From: Sheuella sp.
GTDB lineage: Bacteria; Pseudomonadota; Gammaproteobacteria; Burkholderiales; Burkholderiaceae_B
DNA length: 64,000 nt
Assembly: GCA_030650995.1 (NCBI GenBank)
Contig: JAUSCY010000027.1
Location: 1-64,000, forward strand
Reading direction: 5' to 3'
Shown: in pieces, positions 8,977 to 17,575 of the stretch
Layout of the letters: every line of letters begins with the position of its first letter
Position numbering within the stretch: the first letter of the stretch is position 1
The notes under the pieces: generated by a model
The model's input: only the letters and a program-made list of their open reading frames with translations
Told to the model about the DNA's origin: nothing
The model's database searches: none
Position numbers and translations under genes: made by a program

Positions 8977-9069
8977 CAGTTTTCCAGAAAAAAATCAGCA
9001 AATAGAAAAAATCAATTCAGTATTTCAGCACAAATCACTCTTATCCGAGCGTTCACGCTGCATCGGCAA

Positions 9070-9882
9070 TCAAATATCCAGAGTTTTTTCAGTGCGTAAG
9101 CGTCTGAGCGCCTCAAGACCAAAGTGCGTATAGACCAACCCAGAAAAAACCGGCAGAAAAACCCACGCAGGCGGCACCAGGTTAATCAGCGCACAAATCA
9201 GACCAATCGTCCAGAAGCCGACATTGTGGCGTCCGATCAGCAGGCGTCTTTCCTCGGCACTGGCATGCTCAACAATGGCGTCGATGCGCATCATGCGGGA
9301 AAAGGCGAAGGTCCACCAGAAGATGGAAACCATCAACCCCAGGGGCGGGATTAACCAGAAAGGCAAGGTCACCAGCCAGCCCACGGCAAACAGAAAACTG
9401 ACCCAGACCGCATTCCACAGGCTGACTGCGAAAGCTTGCTGCCCCTGCATCTTGAGACCTTGATAATCACGGGCAGACAAATGTGCAATCACCATTGGCA
9501 TGACACACACCGCAGCCACAGCCAGACCGAGGATCCCTGAGAGAGGCAGCAGAATCACAATCGCGGTGATGGGCACAATAAAAGACTGCACCGACATCAG
9601 CGAAAACAAGCCCACCGATAGCAGCCACTGATTAGCCTGAATAATTGTTGAGGATTCGCTGATCTGCTGATCCATCCAGCTCGTCAGAGGACCCAGCGCC
9701 ATGACAAGCAACAAAACCGCGCCTCCCAGCATAATCATGAACGGCAGCAAGAGCGCAAAAAGCATCCGTGGATGAAACTGTGAGCGCAGGGCTCGACCAA
9801 AAGCAAGCGCGACTCCCGATAACCCAGACGAATCAATCGTTTCTGAATGCGCAGAGCGAGCAGGTGAAAGTTTTTGAATCAT
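9070..9882 (-). CDS. EI24 domain (CysZ-like) membrane protein
   Basis: A 270-residue inner-membrane protein with four main hydrophobic stretches. The overall layout is that of EI24/CysZ-type proteins: an early FGRALRSQFHPRMLF region, long membrane helices, and a conserved FWTIGLICALINLVPP-like segment near the C-terminus. CysZ is a sulfate channel in enterobacteria, but many betaproteobacterial EI24 proteins are unlinked to sulfur genes, and none is nearby, so transport of sulfate is not claimed. It starts 73 bases from the divergent thioredoxin-like gene and ends 93 bases before the CinA-like gene. Confidence 0.82.
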   Translation of the reverse strand: MIQKLSPARSAHSETIDSSGLSGVALAFGRALRSQFHPRMLFALLLPFMIMLGGAVLLLVMALGPLTSWMDQQISESSTIIQANQWLLSVGLFSLMSVQSFIVPITAIVILLPLSGILGLAVAAVCVMPMVIAHLSARDYQGLKMQGQQAFAVSLWNAVWVSFLFAVGWLVTLPFWLIPPLGLMVSIFWWTFAFSRMMRIDAIVEHASAEERRLLIGRHNVGFWTIGLICALINLVPPAWVFLPVFSGLVYTHFGLEALRRLRTEKTLDI

Positions 9883-9955
9883 CGCGAAGTTCTACTCAGT
9901 CTAGGAGAGGGTGAAAGGAGCTATCATAATCAAATCAGATTAAGCATGACTACAC

Positions 9956-10345
9956 ATGACAATATTTTTACCCGGCTCAGCAGCGCTGGCCGCCCGTCTG
10001 AATCAAACCAAACCAACCGTCGTGTTGTGTTTTTGCGCGGCCTGGTGCGATACCTGCAAAGAGTACCAGCCAAAATTTGAAAGCTTATCGGCTCAACACC
10101 CTGATGCGACGTTTGTCTGGATCGACATTGAAGATCATCCTCTATTGCTGGGTGACGAGGATGTGGAGAATTTTCCAACGGTAGCGATCATGCAGGGTCA
10201 CGATGTCAGATTCATGGGCACTATATTGCCCCATATCGGCCATCTTGACCGCCTGATTCAGGCGATGCAGGCTCCCGGCAAAACGCAAGATACCGAGTTA
10301 CCGGAAAATCTGCTCGAGATGCTTCAGTCTGTCAGCATCTCTTAA
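9956..10345 (+). CDS. Thioredoxin-like protein
   Basis: A 129-residue single-domain thioredoxin fold without a signal peptide, thus probably cytosolic. The redox pair is C31-D-T-C34 within AAWCDTCK, a CxxC motif unlike the classical CGPC. The cis-proline loop is NFPTVAI near residue 74. Residues 105-129 form an extra acidic tail. It may act as a thiol reductase or oxidoreductase for a specific partner; the altered active site argues against its being the housekeeping TrxA. Its last four bases overlap the 3-prime end of the convergent helicase gene. Confidence 0.87.
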   Translation: MTIFLPGSAALAARLNQTKPTVVLCFCAAWCDTCKEYQPKFESLSAQHPDATFVWIDIEDHPLLLGDEDVENFPTVAIMQGHDVRFMGTILPHIGHLDRLIQAMQAPGKTQDTELPENLLEMLQSVSIS

Positions 10346-11877
10346 ACTTTTTTGAAAGCACCACCCAACAACAAACCCACCTGACGCTTGGCGCCCAGTA
10401 CAGGTTTAGCAGGCGCAGCATTGGCCTGCGCCGCCGCAGCCAAGGCAGCAGGTGAAGGCTCGTAGGGTTTTGTGAAAAACTCATCGATCGGCTTAGGTGG
10501 CGCACTGTAACGGCTTGGACGCGCAGGGCGATCCGCACTGCGCTCACTGCTTCTTTCGGTGCTTCTTTCGGTGCTTCTTTCAGTACCGCGTTCACCACTA
10601 CGGCCACTCGACGCAGTCCGCGCAGGACGCTCGCTTGAGGCACCCGTCCTGGCTTCACGTGGGGCTGCACGCGCCAGCAATTCGCCAGGAATATGCAACA
10701 CAGCACGAGGGACCGTCGTTTTAATCAGTTTTTCAATATCAAGCAGATATTTTTCTTCTGCTGGAGCGTACAACGCAATGGCTTCGCCTTTGGCGCCGGC
10801 ACGGCCTGTACGACCAATGCGGTGAACGTAATCCTCGGCGCTATGCGGTAAATCATAATTAATCACGCACGGCACGCCCGCCACGTCCAGACCACGCGCA
10901 GCTACATCAGTTGCCACGAGCACTTCGAGCTCACCGGCTTTGAAAGCTTCTAGTGCTTTCATCCGATCAGCCTGGGATTTATCACCATGGATAGACTCGG
11001 CACGCACACCATCGAGTTCGAGCTGACGGGCAAGTCGGCCGCAACCAATTTTCGTATTGGAAAATACGATCACCTGTTTCAAACCGCGTGACTTTACCAA
11101 ATGCACAACGGCTGCACGTTTGGCATCGCCTGACATCGGATAAGCGATCTGCGTAACGGTATCAGCCGTTGCGTTGCGATTCGCCACTTCGATTTCGACC
11201 GGCGAATTCAGATAGGTACGGCCAAGCTTGCGAATTTCGTTGCTGAAAGTCGCAGAAAACAATAACGCCTGGCGCTGAGCAGGCAGCAAACGAATGATGC
11301 GGTCCAGATCAGGCAAAAACCCCATATCCATCATGCGGTCTGCTTCATCGAGCACCAAAATGCCAACCTGACTCAAATTCACGTTTTTCTGTTCAACATG
11401 ATCCAGCAAACGACCCGGCGTTGCGATCAGGACTTCACAACCGTTACGCAGGGCTTCTTTTTGAGGACCGATATCCACACCACCAAACACGACCGTAGAA
11501 CGCAAAGGCGTATGACGGCTGTAGCGCTTGACGCTTTCGTACACCTGATCGGCGAGTTCCCGGGTCGGTGTCAGAATCAAAGCACGGACCGGATGACGGG
11601 CAGGCGATGCACTGGTGTTGGACAAAGGAATCAATCGGTGCAGGATCGGCAGCGTAAACGCCGCGGTCTTACCAGTACCTGTCTGCGCAGCCCCCATCAC
11701 ATCGTTACCCGCCATGATCGAGGGTAAAGCTTGTGCCTGGATAGGTGTGGGAGTGGTGTAACCCGTGTCAATCACCGCTTGCAACAGACTCGGATGCAAG
11801 CCGATTTCAGCAAAAGTTGGGACGGCGGCAATAGGCGCCTCGGGAGTCAGAGCAGGAGTTTGTATGTTTGAAGTCAT
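10342..11877 (-). CDS. rhlE: DEAD-box ATP-dependent RNA helicase (RhlE type)
   Basis: A 511-residue helicase with all DEAD motifs: the Q motif (TTPTPIQAQALP), Walker A AQTGTGKT, DEAD, SAT, and motif VI HRIGRTGR. These lie in two RecA-like domains covering about residues 20-375. The C-terminal 120 residues are basic, Ser/Arg/Glu-rich and disordered (repeats of TERS), as in RhlE proteins where the tail binds RNA or partners. It is expected to remodel RNA in ribosome assembly or RNA decay. A 12-bp DNA repeat encodes the TERS units at 10548-10583. It ends in convergent overlap with the thioredoxin-like gene. Confidence 0.93.
   Translation of the reverse strand: MTSNIQTPALTPEAPIAAVPTFAEIGLHPSLLQAVIDTGYTTPTPIQAQALPSIMAGNDVMGAAQTGTGKTAAFTLPILHRLIPLSNTSASPARHPVRALILTPTRELADQVYESVKRYSRHTPLRSTVVFGGVDIGPQKEALRNGCEVLIATPGRLLDHVEQKNVNLSQVGILVLDEADRMMDMGFLPDLDRIIRLLPAQRQALLFSATFSNEIRKLGRTYLNSPVEIEVANRNATADTVTQIAYPMSGDAKRAAVVHLVKSRGLKQVIVFSNTKIGCGRLARQLELDGVRAESIHGDKSQADRMKALEAFKAGELEVLVATDVAARGLDVAGVPCVINYDLPHSAEDYVHRIGRTGRAGAKGEAIALYAPAEEKYLLDIEKLIKTTVPRAVLHIPGELLARAAPREARTGASSERPARTASSGRSGERGTERSTERSTERSSERSADRPARPSRYSAPPKPIDEFFTKPYEPSPAALAAAAQANAAPAKPVLGAKRQVGLLLGGAFKKV
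10548..10583. repeat. Three tandem copies of a 12-bp repeat inside rhlE
   Basis: TGCTTCTTTCGG is repeated at 10548, 10560 and 10572 (the third ends CAG). The repeats encode TERS/SERS units in the disordered helicase tail. Because the unit is a multiple of three, copy changes would keep the frame. Confidence 0.85.
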
Positions 11878-11988
11878 TGAATTATTTGAAGAATATCCGT
11901 CAAGTGTACCGCAGCTGCGGCAATTTGTTCGGGATTCCCCTTATATATGGGTGCAAAAGGCCCGATTACAACAACTCACCCAGTTATC

Positions 11989-12321
11989 TCAAAATGAAGC
12001 GATCCAGCGCATCAGCCACAAAGCCAGCATGCCAGAGACGATCAGCAGCAATGCGCTGCGGGTTCGTTGAAACACCCAGATTGACACAATCGCCGCGACC
12101 AGCTTGAGATCAAGTACAGGTCCATGCTGGGCTGACCACGGCAGAACTTCTGGAACGATAATGGCTGTGAGCGCCGCCAGCGGGGCGTAACGCAGGGCAC
12201 TGCGGACATGATCGGGTAATGGCACCAAGTGGCCGAAAAGGAAATATCCCGCACGGGTGATGACGCTGCACAAGGCGAGCAACAAGATCGCAGCGTAAAC
12301 ATACCAATCTTCAATCAGCAT
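11989..12321 (-). CDS. azlD: AzlD family branched-chain amino acid exporter subunit
   Basis: A 110-residue membrane protein with three to four hydrophobic helices, the small partner of AzlC. Typical features are the opening YVYAAILLLALCSVITR and the ALRYAPLAALTAIIVPE core. Start is ATG 12321, which overlaps the azlC stop as TGATG, indicating translational coupling. An upstream extension of the frame runs through azlC and is rejected. AzlCD complexes export branched-chain amino acids or analogues in characterised species; the substrate here is inferred from family only. Confidence 0.92.
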   Translation of the reverse strand: MLIEDWYVYAAILLLALCSVITRAGYFLFGHLVPLPDHVRSALRYAPLAALTAIIVPEVLPWSAQHGPVLDLKLVAAIVSIWVFQRTRSALLLIVSGMLALWLMRWIASF

Positions 12322-13070
12322 CAGACACGCCCTTTGCGAAAGACTTTTTCCGCCCACATACCGGCCGCACTTCCAGCAATCACGGCAGCGATCAGCCCCA
12401 GGCGCAACGGCCACATCTGGGTGATCCAGGCCACCACGCCAGCGGCCAGAATAGCGACAAGAATAGGCTTATTACTGACCAGTGGCATCATCATGGCAAT
12501 CAGTGCCAGAATCGCAGCGAAATCAAGCGACCAGGTCGATGGCACAAAAGAACCGAGTGCGATTCCTGCTATGGAAGTGACCTGCCACACGGTCCAGGAA
12601 GAAACCAGGGCACCCAGATAAAACCAGTGCTGCTCCAGCGTGCCTTTTTGCGGTGCGTCGCTGAAACGCGGCATAAACACCACAAAAGCAACATCCACAC
12701 TCAGATAGCCCATCAGCAAACGTTTGGGCCAGCGCATATTTTTAAAATACGGGTGCAATGCCGCACCGAAAATAATGAATCTGAGATTCACCACGGTGCC
12801 CGCGGCAAAAATCAGCCACAACGGCGCGCCCGCCATGATCAGTGGCAATGAAGTTAACTGAGCGGAGCCTGCATAGACCAGTAGAGACATCACCACGGCA
12901 GTGTGCTCGGCCAGCCCGGATTTAACCATCGCGACCCCCGTGACCACGCCCCAGACGGTAAGGGCCAGCAGGCCGGGAGATACGGCGCGACAGCCATCGC
13001 GCATTGCAGCTATACGCTGGGCGCGCAAATCTTTAACGCACTGATCGGAGGGTGGAGGGAGTTCGGACAA
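12321..13070 (-). CDS. azlC: AzlC family ABC-independent permease (branched-chain amino acid exporter)
   Basis: A membrane protein with about six to eight helices and the AzlC hallmarks (GVVTGVAMVKSGL near the N-terminus, then SLLVYAGSAQLTSLPL and MGYLSVDVAFVVF). The start is uncertain. The frame is open to 13196, but that would run into the divergent zinc-protein start at 13186. TTG 13070 gives 249 residues and ATG 13004 gives 227; none has a clear Shine-Dalgarno. It pairs with AzlD downstream through a one-base overlap. It may export branched-chain amino acids; regulation is unknown, and no Lrp or AsnC gene is adjacent. Confidence 0.9.
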   Translation of the reverse strand: MSELPPPSDQCVKDLRAQRIAAMRDGCRAVSPGLLALTVWGVVTGVAMVKSGLAEHTAVVMSLLVYAGSAQLTSLPLIMAGAPLWLIFAAGTVVNLRFIIFGAALHPYFKNMRWPKRLLMGYLSVDVAFVVFMPRFSDAPQKGTLEQHWFYLGALVSSWTVWQVTSIAGIALGSFVPSTWSLDFAAILALIAMMMPLVSNKPILVAILAAGVVAWITQMWPLRLGLIAAVIAGSAAGMWAEKVFRKGRV

Positions 13071-13140
13071 AGCAACACCAGAAAAGCGGGCGCATTGCCC
13101 AGACAGAAAATTCGTAAAAGTCTGTCTATTGTAAAGCGAC

Positions 13141-13160
13141 TGCCTTGTTACAATAAGGCA
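13141..13160. promoter_or_regulatory. Inverted repeat between azlC and zinc-protein gene
   Basis: TGCCTT (13141-13146) and AAGGCA (13155-13160) flank the 8-base centre GTTACAAT, 25 bases before the zinc-protein ATG. It may be an operator or a small leader hairpin for that gene, or part of the azlC promoter region. There is no further evidence. Confidence 0.35.
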
Positions 13161-13185
13161 TTCTTTCAACACTATGAGAACCGTC

Positions 13186-13392
13186 ATGTCTGACACCGCC
13201 GCTGGCTCAGTCGATATCCCCGTTCAGCTTCAGGCTTCGGATTTGCCGCTGTACTGCCCGGGGCCGCGCGCTCCGCTCTGGAGTATGCACCCGCGTGTGT
13301 ATCTGGACGTCACAAAATCCGGCTCAGTTCGCTGCCCTTACTGCAGCACCACTTACACACTTGCGCCAGGCGCAGTGGTACACGCTCATTAG
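13186..13392 (+). CDS. Small zinc-finger (zf-CHCC type) protein
   Basis: Encodes 68 residues from ATG 13186. The zinc site is a CHCC set: one Cys in YCPGPRAPLW, His in MHPRVYLDV, and the CPYC pair near the C-terminus. This domain is also seen in the mitochondrial complex I subunit NDUFS6 and in small proteobacterial proteins of unknown role. It is cytosolic. An in-frame ATG at 13174 would add four residues. It is followed after 12 bases by the SnoaL-like gene and probably shares its transcript. Confidence 0.88.
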   Translation: MSDTAAGSVDIPVQLQASDLPLYCPGPRAPLWSMHPRVYLDVTKSGSVRCPYCSTTYTLAPGAVVHAH

Positions 13393-13404
13393 GAATCTGC
13401 CAGC

Positions 13405-13836
13405 ATGCCAGTGATGTTCGCCACGTCAGAAGAAGCAGAGCTTGCTTTTTACGATGCACTTGAACGTGCCGACCTCGCACGGCTGATGCAAGTCTGGGCA
13501 GACGAAGAGGAAATTATTTGTGTGCATCCGGGTGGTTTACGCGTGGTCGGTCATCACGCAGTAAAAGAATCCTGGCAGGAAATTCTCGCCAATGGTGCCT
13601 TGCATATCCGTCCTTCAAATGCTGTGGTGCTTCACAGCATGATGAGCGCAGTGCACTCTCTGGTGGAACAAGTCACCGTCCACGGGACAGAATCAACAGA
13701 GATTGCAAACTGCTATGCCACCAATGTGTATCACAAAGGCCCGACTGGCTGGCGCATGATCATGCATCACGCCTCTGCCGCACCGGGTCAGGCAGGGATG
13801 CTTGATTTGCATGACGTACCCGGGATGTTGCATTAA
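13405..13836 (+). CDS. SnoaL-like/NTF2-fold protein
   Basis: A 143-residue single-domain protein of the NTF2-like (SnoaL/DUF4440) superfamily. Features are the opening FYDALERADLARLMQVWADEE helix pair, followed by CVHPGG and a conserved GWRMIMHHAS strand at the C-terminus that lines the family's cavity. It is cytosolic, with no cofactor motif. Members range from isomerases to ligand-binding proteins of unknown role, and none can be chosen here. Gaps of 12 and 15 bases to its neighbours suggest one operon with the zinc protein and the hydrolase. Confidence 0.82.
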   Translation: MPVMFATSEEAELAFYDALERADLARLMQVWADEEEIICVHPGGLRVVGHHAVKESWQEILANGALHIRPSNAVVLHSMMSAVHSLVEQVTVHGTESTEIANCYATNVYHKGPTGWRMIMHHASAAPGQAGMLDLHDVPGMLH

Positions 13837-13851
13837 AACGCGCCCGATGAC

Positions 13852-15009
13852 GTGACAGCCTCTCTGGATTTATCTCCCTGCCCCGTTTCCTGGTGGTTGC
13901 CTGAACGGCAGCTGCAGACCCTTTACGGCGCATTAGCCGCACCGACACACCGTGTCAGCTTTATCCGCGACCGCATTGAAACACCCGACGGCGATTTTGT
14001 AGATATGGACTGGACGGCCCCCGGCCTGGTTGCCCAACCTGTCGCCAGTAGCGCAACGCCTGCGGCTCAAGCCAGTCTCAGTGGCACCATTCTCAGTGAC
14101 GCGAACAGTCCCGCGCACACACAGCAGCAGCCATTAACCGGGACGGGCGCATTACGCTGGATGACGCATGCAGACCGGATGCATTTACAACATTTACACC
14201 AGACCGGCCCTGTTCAGGCTCTGGTCTTGCTGCATGGATTGGAGGGCAGCAGCAAAAGCCGCTATGTGCAATCGATCGCCCAGTATTTCAGGGCACGCGG
14301 CTGGGTTGTTGTCATCGCGCATTTCAGGGGCTGCTCGGGCTTTCCCAACCGTCTCGCACGGGCTTATCATTCCGGTGATTCAGAAGAGATTGCTTTTATT
14401 TTGCAGACGGTGCGCCACGCTCTGCCGGGAGCAGTATGGCACGCTGCTGGCGTGTCACTGGGCGGTAATGCCCTACTGAAATATCTGGGCGAACATCCCG
14501 AACAATCAAGCTGGATAGAGGCCGCAGCCGGCATATCCGTCCCCCTGGATCTGGTCGCCGCAGGCAACCATCTTTCTGATGACACGTTTAACCGCCATAT
14601 TTACAGCCGTTATTTTTTGCGTTCACTCAAGCCCAAAGTACTGGAAAAAGCAAAACGCTTTCCTGGTGCGATTGATGTGATGCGCATTTCCCAGGCGAGC
14701 GACCTGCGCGACTTTGACGATGCGTACACAGCACCGATGCATGGCTTTCGAGATGCGATGGACTACTGGACGCAATCTTCCAGCAAGCCCTGGCTCAGGC
14801 ATATCAGCGTGCCAACACTTGTGTTGAATGCACGCAATGATCCCTTTCTCCCCGAACCCGCCCTGCCTTCGGTAGAGGATGCATCCGCGCAGGTATTGCT
14901 GCATCAACCCGCATCGGGTGGTCATGCAGGATTTGTAACGGGTCACTTTCCCGGGAATCTGAACTGGCTTGCCGAACGACTGGCCAGATTTTTTTCGCAG
15001 CGTAAATAG
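13852..15009 (+). CDS. YheT-like alpha/beta hydrolase
   Basis: A 385-residue alpha/beta hydrolase starting at GTG 13852. The core shows VLLHGLEGSS (oxyanion region), GVSLGGN (nucleophile elbow with the serine), a late NARNDPF aspartate segment and a GGHAGF histidine segment, giving a plausible Ser-Asp-His triad. This matches YheT-type esterases, whose physiological substrate is unknown. About 45 residues near positions 60-105 (Ala/Ser/Thr/Gln-rich, low complexity) interrupt the usual N-terminal strand region and look like a lineage-specific insertion. It ends before a bidirectional hairpin at 15017-15050. Confidence 0.88.
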   Translation: MTASLDLSPCPVSWWLPERQLQTLYGALAAPTHRVSFIRDRIETPDGDFVDMDWTAPGLVAQPVASSATPAAQASLSGTILSDANSPAHTQQQPLTGTGALRWMTHADRMHLQHLHQTGPVQALVLLHGLEGSSKSRYVQSIAQYFRARGWVVVIAHFRGCSGFPNRLARAYHSGDSEEIAFILQTVRHALPGAVWHAAGVSLGGNALLKYLGEHPEQSSWIEAAAGISVPLDLVAAGNHLSDDTFNRHIYSRYFLRSLKPKVLEKAKRFPGAIDVMRISQASDLRDFDDAYTAPMHGFRDAMDYWTQSSSKPWLRHISVPTLVLNARNDPFLPEPALPSVEDASAQVLLHQPASGGHAGFVTGHFPGNLNWLAERLARFFSQRK

Positions 15010-15016
15010 TTTTTAA

Positions 15017-15050
15017 CGCCATATTTTTTCAACCCCGAAAAAATATGGCG
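15017..15050. terminator. Bidirectional terminator hairpin
   Basis: A 14-bp perfect stem (15017-15030 with 15037-15050) encloses the loop AACCCC. It contains A6 and T6 runs and lies between the convergent YheT and protease genes. Confidence 0.8.
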
Positions 15051-15069
15051 TGCACGACAGACGACGCCA

Positions 15070-16617
15070 TTATTTGAGTTTTTCTAGTAACTGCTTGTTT
15101 TCAATGATTTTTTTAGTCAGCTGGCGCAGTTCCACATCAATCTGGGACTGCACATAAAAATCCTTGGACATCGTACGTGCCTGTTGCAGCTGCGTGGCCG
15201 CGGCAGGCAGAGCCCCCACCAGAATGTAATAAGACGCCAGGGACTGACGCGCACCGACCGGATCATCGAGCCGGTCCTGACTGGTCGCCCGCATCTGGAA
15301 AAATCCTGGTTCAGCACTGGGCCAGCGTTTAATCTGTTCGCTCAAAAAGACCACCGCTTCTTTATCCTTGCCCAACAGCTGCAAGGTGAGCGCCACGCGT
15401 TGTGCGAATGCCCTGCGCTCCGGCCAGCGTTTCATCGCAGCCTGCGCGCTCGTCAGTGCAGCTGGATAGTTTTTATTGGCTAATTCAATGTCGATGCGCT
15501 GCAGATCAAGAAAAGGAGAATTCGTGAGGATGGTTTGCGCCTGCTGTAAAGCGCTCGAAGCACCCGCGAGGTCTTTACGGCTGAGCGCGGCAAAGGAAAC
15601 GCCATACCAGGCAGCGGCACGGCGCACAGGATTGAGCGCAGAGCGTTCTCCCCCGGTCTGGCGGGTTTCTTCTTGGAGCTGATCGACGGCCACACGTAAT
15701 GATTTCGGGTCTGTCGCCTGCAAAATCCGTGATTTTGCCCGGATAAACCAGAATTCATCAGAAGCGCGATAGCGTGCAAGGGGGAGCTGACTGATTCGAT
15801 TTTGCATATCGGTCATACGCTGGATACTCAGAGGATGGGTGGATGCATATACACCGCCCCCACGTCCCTCATTGAGTGAGGCCGATTTCATCAGCCTGCC
15901 AAACAAAATCGCCATGCCATTCGGATCGTAGCCAGCTTTGCGTAACATTTCAAAACCCGTACGGTCTGCTTCCTGCTCGGCATCCCTTGAAAATCCAAGT
16001 TGCTGCTCAATCGCAGCGGCCTGACCAAAAGTAGCGATCCCTGCGGCCAGATTCGCTCCCCCTCCGGGAACTAAGGCTGCCAGCAGCGCTGCAGCCATGG
16101 AGGCCAGAGCGATATGTCCGCTTTTTTGCTGCTGAGTGAGTCCTCGGGCGATATGTCGTTGCACCACGTGCGCGATTTCGTGAGCCATCACACCTGCCAG
16201 CTCAGATTCATCACCAGCGGCAACAATCAAGCCTGTGTTGATGCCGATAAAACCGCCTGGCATGGCAAAAGCGTTAATCACGTTCTCGCGCACACCAAAA
16301 GCCTCGATCTCAGGCGCACCGCCCGGAGCGTAGGCGGCGAGTTTACGCGCCATACTGTTCAAATATTGATCAATATCGGGGTCGCTGATGTAGTCAGGAT
16401 CTCGCCGCCCCTGCTCCATGATGGCCTCACCAAGCTTACGTTCGAGCGCGGGCGACAAGTCCGCAGCCGATGCGGGCCCCAGAGTTGGAGCACCCGTCGG
16501 CTGCGCCTGCAGGGGACTGACCCAGAGCGGGCTGAGCGTCAGGGAAATGATCAGAACGCCTGTGAGCAACTTTTCAGCTAGTCTGGACGTAAAACGTTTA
16601 GAACAATGAGGAAACAT
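15070..16617 (-). CDS. M48 family metalloprotease with TPR-like domain (BepA-like)
   Basis: Encodes 515 residues from ATG 16617; a GTG at 16638 would add seven. A signal peptide covers about residues 1-38 (hydrophobic [16 protein letters not shown], then LQAQP), so the protein is periplasmic. The M48 peptidase domain has the zinc motif HEIAH at 146-150 and a downstream third ligand in [12 protein letters not shown]. The C-terminal 200 residues are helical repeats of TPR type. This matches BepA/YfgC, which cuts or helps assemble outer-membrane proteins such as LptD. It is divergent from galU with a 118-base gap. Confidence 0.93.
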   Translation of the reverse strand: MFPHCSKRFTSRLAEKLLTGVLIISLTLSPLWVSPLQAQPTGAPTLGPASAADLSPALERKLGEAIMEQGRRDPDYISDPDIDQYLNSMARKLAAYAPGGAPEIEAFGVRENVINAFAMPGGFIGINTGLIVAAGDESELAGVMAHEIAHVVQRHIARGLTQQQKSGHIALASMAAALLAALVPGGGANLAAGIATFGQAAAIEQQLGFSRDAEQEADRTGFEMLRKAGYDPNGMAILFGRLMKSASLNEGRGGGVYASTHPLSIQRMTDMQNRISQLPLARYRASDEFWFIRAKSRILQATDPKSLRVAVDQLQEETRQTGGERSALNPVRRAAAWYGVSFAALSRKDLAGASSALQQAQTILTNSPFLDLQRIDIELANKNYPAALTSAQAAMKRWPERRAFAQRVALTLQLLGKDKEAVVFLSEQIKRWPSAEPGFFQMRATSQDRLDDPVGARQSLASYYILVGALPAAATQLQQARTMSKDFYVQSQIDVELRQLTKKIIENKQLLEKLK

Positions 16618-16645
16618 TACTTTTTGGAAAATTGGCACACATTTG

Positions 16646-16675
16646 TTGAAGATTGAAATCTCATACGCTTATGAT
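16646..16675 (+). promoter_or_regulatory. Putative sigma70 promoter of galU
   Basis: TTGAAG (16646-16651) and TATGAT (16670-16675) are separated by 18 bases and lie about 60 bases before the galU ATG, in the divergent galU/protease region. Confidence 0.5.
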
Positions 16676-16735
16676 AGCGGCTCAAGCAATTTGGTTCCGC
16701 CTTTGTGCAGATCAACTTTAAGGATTAGTTTCATC

Positions 16736-17572
16736 ATGCGCCCAGTTCGCAAAGCAGTATTCCCCGTAGCAGGTTTAGGAACGCGTTTTTTACCCGCGAC
16801 CAAGGCGATGCCTAAGGAAATGTTACCTGTTGTCGACAAACCTCTGATCCAGTATGCAGTGGAAGAGGCCGTCGCCGCTGGTATTACCGACCTGATTTTC
16901 GTGACGGGTCGGCACAAACGCGCGATCGAAGATCATTTTGATTCCGCTCCAGAAATGGAAGCAGAACTCTTTCGTAAAGGCAAAATCGAGCTGCTCGAGA
17001 TTGTCCAGGGCATATTGCCAGCAAACGTAAGCTGCATTTACATCCGCCAGTCCGCACCGTTGGGGCTGGGGCATGCAGTACTAACTGCGGCACCGATCGT
17101 GGGTGATGAGCCTTTCGCCGTATTATTGGCAGACGATCTGCTGGATGCAGACCGACCAGTCATCGGACAGCTGATCGATGCAGCGCTGACCCACCAGGGC
17201 AGCATTCTGGGCGTTCAAAACGTCCCCCTTTCGGACACAGACAAGTACGGCATCGTCGCGACCGATCCTGTCGGACCAAGAACCGAGCGTGTGCGTCATA
17301 TCGTAGAAAAGCCAAAATCTGATGTCGCCCCCTCCACACTGGCAGTCGTTGGACGCTATGTACTGGATGCGCGTATTTTTGCCCATCTGCGTCAGACACA
17401 GGCTGGTGCCGGAGGTGAAATTCAGCTGACGGATGGCATTGCATCGCTGATGAACGAAAAGCCCGTGTTTGCTCACCGTTACGAAGGTATTCGCTACGAC
17501 TGCGGCAACAAAGAAGGCATGTTCAGAGCAACTGTCGCCCTTGCACGCAAATACCACGGCCTGGAGCCCTGA
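16736..17572 (+). CDS. galU: UTP--glucose-1-phosphate uridylyltransferase
   Basis: A 278-residue nucleotidyltransferase that makes UDP-glucose from UTP and glucose-1-phosphate for polysaccharide and envelope synthesis. The N-terminal [19 protein letters not shown] is the nucleotide-binding signature. LADDLLD (metal-site aspartates) and VEKPK also fit GalU. The start is ATG 16736, where the conserved [13 protein letters not shown] begins; upstream in-frame codons cover the promoter region and are rejected. It stands as a single gene, three bases from the convergent CtaG-family gene. Confidence 0.96.
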   Translation: MRPVRKAVFPVAGLGTRFLPATKAMPKEMLPVVDKPLIQYAVEEAVAAGITDLIFVTGRHKRAIEDHFDSAPEMEAELFRKGKIELLEIVQGILPANVSCIYIRQSAPLGLGHAVLTAAPIVGDEPFAVLLADDLLDADRPVIGQLIDAALTHQGSILGVQNVPLSDTDKYGIVATDPVGPRTERVRHIVEKPKSDVAPSTLAVVGRYVLDARIFAHLRQTQAGAGGEIQLTDGIASLMNEKPVFAHRYEGIRYDCGNKEGMFRATVALARKYHGLEP

Positions 17573-17575
17573 GCG

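Noticed and set aside
11909-11920. CCGCAGCTGCGG palindrome upstream of the helicase
   Set aside because: A perfect but short 12-bp palindrome in moderately GC-rich DNA; could occur by chance and no promoter or known site is attached.
13071-13196. Longest possible azlC start at 13196
   Set aside because: It would overlap the divergent zinc-protein start at 13186 and leave no promoter space; a shorter start is more likely.
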